Positions 58,077 to 64,000 of a DNA stretch of 64,000 nucleotides are shown here, piece by piece. The first letter of the stretch is position 1. Each line of letters opens with the position of its first letter. The DNA is from Stromatinia cepivora (lineage: Eukaryota; Ascomycota; Leotiomycetes; Helotiales; Sclerotiniaceae). Location: contig RCTD01000007.1 of assembly GCA_014898415.1 (NCBI GenBank), positions 62,001 through 126,000 of the forward strand, in the 5' to 3' direction. Both the position numbers and the translations under genes were made by a program. The notes under the pieces were generated by a model. That model made no database searches and was not told the origin of the DNA. It worked only from the letters and a program-made list of their open reading frames with translations.

Positions 58077-59440
58077 TTCATAACAGAAAAAAAGGAATCT
58101 AAATATAAAAGACCAAATTAAATTTCCACTCCATCAATCATTCCACCTCTTTACCCTTTCTCTGCTTCCTTGCAACTTGTATTTACACCTCTTTTATTCC
58201 TCAAACAACTCCCTAACCCAGATCCACCCTCGAAGATGACCCTCAACACTATATCTCGCTAAATAACACCACTTCAAGATCCTCCAACCCCGTCCTCCCA
58301 CTATCATAAAAATCCATGAACGGAACACCTGACTTATTTTCCCAACAACTTCCCCCCCTCTATCATTTAATTTCTTGTATTTCCATCCGCTGCACTGGCA
58401 CACAAACATTTTATTCACTTTTTCGACCATTGGTTTTTGCGATTTGGGAGGGAGGTCCGAGGCCGCAGTTGTCTTTCACGGAAGTGCAAAAGGTCGATCC
58501 CGTGCCGTAGATACAATTTGGAGAGGTGGAGAGAGTGAAGAATACCAGATAGAGCTTTCGGAGAAGGGCATAGAAGGTGGGGTTTGCGTAATTGAGGATT
58601 CATGGAAGAGGTGATTGTATTAGATGAAGAAGAAGAGGAAGATGTGGTTTTGATGACTCGAAATTAATTCATCACGTAACGTATTCTAGTGCTTTGTCAC
58701 TATATATTCCAGGAACATTAAGATGAGAGGTAATATTTGCCATTTCGACCATGGCTGGAACACCCACAACGCCCTTTATCGCCCAATTTGTCTGATTAAT
58801 CAACACGCCCACTAAAGAAACAAATCATCCGTACTGAATTGAGACTAGAGCCACAACGGAAGCGACGAGGTACTGCATGTATTGGGCCCAAATCTCATCA
58901 AGTTCCTCGAGAAAACCGAGTCTTTACTAGCTCGATAATGAAAAAGACACAAAATAATTATATTGCCGCATTCTTTGCGCCATCTCTTCATCATTCTAGC
59001 AGAATGACCCGGAGCGTGGTATATGCGGATCCCTAATTTGTGAATGCTATCTATTAGAAAAGCGATCTGATTCTTGGGTTTCTAGGAGATGCCTGAGGGC
59101 CAATTTGACGAGGAGCGGGTTGATGAGAGAATGATGAAATGCATGGGTAAAAGACATCGAGCGTTTGGACATTGCAGTCAAAGGAGATTTCAGTGAGAAT
59201 AGGTAAGGGTTTGAGCGGCTTCCAAGACCTGACGCACAAAAAGAGAAGTGGAATATGATTAGCTGGGTCGTTGAAAGCAATATAGTCGGCGCGTATAACT
59301 TATCATGTTGTCGAAAATGCTGCAGTTGCCACAGGATGTATTCAGTCGCTGTAGTATTAGTGTAGTGCTTCTGTATCGTTGAAAAAGTAGTATCTTGAGT
59401 AGCCCAATACTATTATACTCATTCGGCTTGCTCATTGACT
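58077..59440. other. normal-GC island between accessory blocks
   Basis: No gene I can support. Short frames at 58.2-58.6, 58.84-59.04 and 59.05-59.28 kb lack domains and splice partners. Composition is normal, so it may be another remnant of host sequence between insertions. Confidence 0.4.
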
Positions 59441-60158
59441 TCCGTAAATATCAATTGCTCTTGTCGGTAAACTCTATGATAATTATGAGAATTTATCAAC
59501 CGTCACCTCATAAAATACCATTCAATATTGTGATTACTATTTTCAATAAATGAAAACACTTTACTTTCATGATATGTATCTAAATTATTCAAGATATTCT
59601 TGTAATTATTATCGAATACATTATCACTAATAGTATTCCTATAATATTGATTAATTGTCAATAGAAAGATATTCCAATACTAAAATTTAATCCGGAATGC
59701 CTATTATCAATCTATTCGGTCTGGAATGAGTATGATGGATAAGATTCTCATCTTTTTCACATCAAAATAATTTTAGACTGATTATTCCAGATTAGATTCT
59801 AGTGATCAGTAATATCTTCAATATTATTGATTTTAAACTGTTTTTATAATAATGTATAATTCTACTTGATATATTTACTTCCGTGAGCGATATTCAAGTA
59901 ACATCATCTATAATATCCCTATTCGTGTATATCTAGTAATCACAAAACTGATACCGTTGAACTTTAGTTATTAGATCTTCAAAAGCACAATCTGAATGAT
60001 TATTAACCAGTTATAAAACGAATTTGTAATCAGAGTATCTCATAATCCCGGACTACGGTTCAACTATAAGAAGATTCCGATTATTGAAGTTATTGAAAGA
60101 ATTGAAATGAGTTTTATAAGCTAAAAAAATTAAACTAATGAATTTATTCCGGTAACTA

Positions 60159-60430
60159 TCACGAATCGTGAACCACAGAAGGCTAACCACGTGATACCTC
60201 TTATCTCCCATATCAATTAATGAGCTGATCGTCCATATATATGCGTTACGATTCATACGATTTAATATAATAGAATAATGATTCTAATAACGCATATATA
60301 TAATCTTATAATTCATAAATGAATATTTGTATATATATATCTAATCGCTCCTTATAAATTATAATTCTTCAATTATAGATTCTAAAGAATATAATTGACC
60401 CTGTTTATTCAACTTTATTATAGCTTTTAT
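60159..60430 (-). repeat. inverted repeat copy 2 (LTR-like)
   Basis: Reverse complement is collinear with 53533-53808. Its position upstream of the gypsy coding region suggests a 5' LTR or leader. The sequence is RIP-altered like its partner. Confidence 0.7.
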
Positions 60431-63212
60431 ATATTACATTATTTACAATTCATTTATAAGTGTTTAACTATTTGGTGGTCTTCCAAATAATATTTCATTT
60501 TAATAATACCTTTTTAAATGAACTTTTACAAATATTATATCTAAAGAAAGAAGATCTATTCCGATCTAATTGATAAAGATATAAATATTTTTAGAAGTAT
60601 ATTATCACTTTTATAATATAACGAACTTTTCTCTTTGTATACTTCGAATTTTCGAAAATATATTTTAAGGAACCCTTTCCTTCTCCTCAATTATTTTAAC
60701 AATCTTTCGAAGAAAATATAAATATAGGATTGAATAATATTATTATTGAAAGAAAAAAGATTGGTAAAAAGAAGATTCCAATATATAAAACCGATATTTC
60801 TAACAATTCAATTGCTTTTTCTGAATTATTATTACAATTATAAAATCTTTATATAATGATTATGAATTTGAAAGAGAAGAATTGATAATTGAAAATTATA
60901 ATAATAATAAGTTTTATAATAATATAATCTCTTTTTGAACCTTAAATGATATTTATATAGGCATTCTGATCAATAGTAGTATTTGGGATTCCTTTTATTC
61001 CTTTAATCAAAATCCCAGGATCTTTATTTAAATAAATCTAAAGATCCCAAAGTTAAAGGAAGAAAACTTTGATTAAACGATCTGATCATCTAAGGCCCTT
61101 CAAGGATTTTCTTTTCTTTTCAGGAAATGATAATTTATTTAATAATTAGGGATCCTTTTATTCAAAAAATCGATTTAATTGATTAAGATCGTATTTCTAT
61201 ACTAATTACAATTCGTAGTAAGATATATATATATCAAAATCTACAAATCTTATTATTAAATTTAACAATGATATTGAATCTAAAGTTAATTTGTAGTAAT
61301 TATTGGTTATAGAATAATTCGAATTATATATTATATTATTTAAGAATAAAATGTAATATTGTATATATATAATCGATTAAATCGAATCGGAAGTATAAGT
61401 ATATTATTATATTTTTTATATATGAATACTTCAATTCATAATATTCGAATTGATTGAATAGTTTACAATAATCTATCAGAATCTGATCGAAATCGATAAT
61501 ACTTGTTTTCAATATAAGATATAGATTATATTTAATATAATTCGATATAATAATTTTCTAAAATAGTATAGAAAGTTCAGATTATTTGTTATCCAAACAA
61601 AGATTATTAATAATAAGGTTTTATTCAAGGATTTCGAATAGAAGATTTCCGATTTTCTTTTGCAAATAGTAATAATATTTATTAAGGATTACAAGATTAT
61701 AGAAGAATTCGTAAATATATTTATTAAAGTAAATCAAAACAAAATTTTATTATGAAAATAAAATCGATATTATATTGATTAAAAAGCCTTTATAATTATT
61801 TGCAAATCAATAATTACTACGAATCCCTTATAATCTTTTCGGAATTCTAATAATTCCAATTTTGGAACCTTTATATTCCTGAAATCATTTCCATCCCGGA
61901 ATACCCCTTTCAGATACACCAGTCTTACCACACCCAATAACTATTCGAATTTCAAATATTCGTTACTCTTTTCCTCTCCTAGAACAGTATATACATCAAT
62001 ATTTTGTATTGATAATTTCAATAAAATTAAGACGGTATAGGAAAAAGTAGAAGAATTCAAAGAATATCGGAATATTAAAGAAGATTTCAATTTAAAAGTT
62101 ATAATTAAAATTATATAGAATATTTGTTTAGAAAAAGAAAAGCATTTAAAACCAAATATTTAGATTTTGTCTTTATTTTAAGCGTTATATAGGATATAAG
62201 ATTTCTTGATCTAATCAAACTTATAGGAAAAAAAACATTCATTTTTTTTTGCAATTTTTCGAAAAATGGTTATATTTATCAATCAAAAATATTTATCAAT
62301 TTTAAAATAAATGGATTTGTTTTTATTAATATTATATTCCTTATTTGTTTATTTTTTATATTTAAATTAAGAATTATATTATTTGAAACTTTAATTAAAA
62401 TTAAAAAGTATAATAATATATAAGATTATATTATTATCTATTTTATATTCTTTAATTTAATAATCAATAATTATAAACAATCTTTTGTCCCTTTTTTTAT
62501 TATTGAATTAAAAAATTATAATATTATTTTAGATAGATTTTGGTTATCAAAGATTCGAATGAAACTTGATTACTTCAATCAATATTTCGAATAGTTTAAA
62601 AAGAAACCCTATACCATCTTCTATTCGAATAATCTCTTTATTATTTAATCATTCCTTTACAAACAAAAGATCAATCGATTAGTCCAACAAGATACTGATC
62701 GATAAAATAACCAATTCAAAGAATATTGAAATCGAAAAGATTTATAATTGAGTAGATCAATTATAATTAATAATGTATAACAAGAACCTTTAAATATAAA
62801 TATAATATAGATTCTTATTGAAAAAGAAGAAATCTTGATTCCTTTTAAATTCAATTTACCTTCTTCTCAATTAATTATATTATTATTGTAGATCTACAAA
62901 TGCCTCCCCTATATATTGTTCGAAATCTTCAATCTATATATACTCAAACCTAATAAATTCCAATTAGAATATAAAAGAAATAAATAAATTAAACTCTTTA
63001 TTATTATTCTAAAAGAATTCAATAATATAATAAACTTTTAATAAAACAAACAATATACAAAAAAAAGAATACTAATTGCTTTAATCGAATTCAAGAATAC
63101 AAAAGTTCAAAAAAAACTTAATCAAGTATTAACCAAAATCGATTCAGAATCTGAAATATCATTTGAATATCGATAATATCATTGAATCTTTTTCAAGTAT
63201 AAATCAAATATC

Positions 63213-63960
63213 TTGCTTTCTAATCAATCTTATAATTATAAAATCATATTGGAAAATAAAGAAAAACAAATCTTACATTACAATCCATTTTATAAAATAT
63301 CTTTAGAACAATTGGAAATCGTTAAAGAATATATTATAAATAACTTTAATAAAGATTTTATTGAATTTAATCAAATCCTTTATATTGTATCCATTTTATT
63401 TATCAAAAAACTCAATAATAATTTAAGATTCTATATAAACTTCAGATTATTAAATTCTTTGATATATAAAAATCAATATCCCTTTCTTTTGATCGACAAA
63501 ACGTTTTTTCGGCTTTCCGATATTAAAGTCTTTATCAAATTCGATATTCGTTAAACTTTTTATTATATAAGAATGGATTTTACTTCGAAAAAGTATATTA
63601 TCTTTTGAATTCAATACAAATTATATAAATATAAAATTATATTATTCAAATTAACGAATAATCTTATAATCTATTAATATTATATGAATAATATTCTATT
63701 CGATTATTTAAACATCTTTTATATAATATACCTCAACAATATTCTAATCTATTCCGAAAACAAAGAAAAATATTAAATTTATATTAAACTAATTCTCGAA
63801 TAATTAAAAGTTGCTGATTTATAAATAAATCTTAAGAAATATAAATTCAATATTATATATATTAAGTACTTAGATTTTATTATCTCTATTAAAAAAATAA
63901 AAGTAAACCTTAAAAAGATTGAAATAATTGAAAATTGAATCTTTTCGATAACAATAAAAA
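63213..63960 (+). pseudogene. gypsy reverse transcriptase fragment, inactivated
   Basis: The open frame 63213-63554 carries gypsy RT landmarks in order: IILENKEK, FYKISLEQLEIVKEYI, NLRFYINFRLLNSL, YPFLLIDKTFFRLSDIK and FIKFDIR. Further segments follow in broken frames, up to ILIYSENKEKY, NLKKYKFN and LFLGFYNFY near the right end. The catalytic YxDD-type box reads YLNNILIYS: both aspartates are Asn codons, a G-to-A change as RIP would cause, so no activity is possible. Lys, Asn, Ile and Tyr dominate because of AT enrichment. The integrase region lies outside the window. Confidence 0.85.
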
Positions 63961-64000
63961 AGATTCAATTATTCCTTGGTTTTTATAATTTTTATTAATA

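Larger units (their letters stand above)
59441..64000 (+). mobile_element. RIP-degraded Ty3/gypsy retrotransposon, cut by window edge
   Basis: From about 59440 the DNA is over 75% AT to the end. The order reads as LTR-like segment (including 60159-60430), about 2.7 kb of stop-filled sequence where gag and protease would be, then reverse transcriptase from 63213. All frames are broken. No intact domain remains. The element continues beyond the window, so integrase and 3' LTR cannot be seen. Its boundaries on the left are judged only by composition. Confidence 0.75.

Noticed and set aside
58194..59280. Short frames on both strands as candidate small secreted proteins
   Set aside because: No signal peptide, cysteine pattern or splice partner that would support a gene.

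Overview
The window is nuclear DNA of a filamentous ascomycete. Genes are split by short introns (about 50-70 nt, GT..AG), gene-bearing DNA is near 40-45% GC, and it is broken by very AT-rich blocks in which coding sequence carries C-to-T and G-to-A damage of the kind left by repeat-induced point mutation (RIP). Gene content and style suggest a leotiomycete, possibly Sclerotiniaceae; that placement is inference.

Left part (1-32 kb) is mostly housekeeping. RSC4-like tandem-bromodomain subunit (minus) and CKS1 (plus) are divergent; then ERO1 (plus), the ribosome-associated Hsp70 SSB (plus), a decayed LPPEL-type fungal ORF (minus), mitochondrial ribosome recycling factor (plus), an uncharacterised mitochondrial-looking protein (minus), the APC/C subunit CDC26 (plus), TFIID subunit TAF2 (minus) and a SAS4-type silencing-complex subunit (minus). 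A protein-kinase tail relic lies at 1.7 kb.

Middle part (32-52 kb): a RIP-damaged relic of a fungal GIY-YIG plus zinc-finger family (33 kb), an intronless CCC2-type copper P-ATPase with three metal-binding domains, a DUF3112-type 7TM protein, an AT-rich inverted-repeat element (42.75-43.25 kb), an RMD1/DUF155 membrane protein, then a small Cys/His-rich protein, a 947-residue protein with two tandem APH/choline-kinase-like domains, and a second, broken Cys/His-rich mini-protein whose metal-ligand spacing matches the first.

Right part (52.6-64 kb) is accessory: RIP-degraded AT-rich blocks with an inverted LTR-like pair (53.5 and 60.2 kb), a decayed M48 (OMA1-like) peptidase paralogue stranded between them, three short inverted-repeat elements (56.2, 57.1-57.6, 57.65-58.07 kb), and a heavily mutated Ty3/gypsy reverse transcriptase running off the right edge with its catalytic aspartates replaced.

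The most original signals are the kinase locus flanked by two related mini zinc-binding proteins (48-52.6 kb), the nested/adjacent MITE-like elements at 57 kb, and the GIY-YIG relic. Exon models were made by hand from splice consensus and reading-frame continuity; every multi-exon model listed closes in frame, but no transcript data were available.
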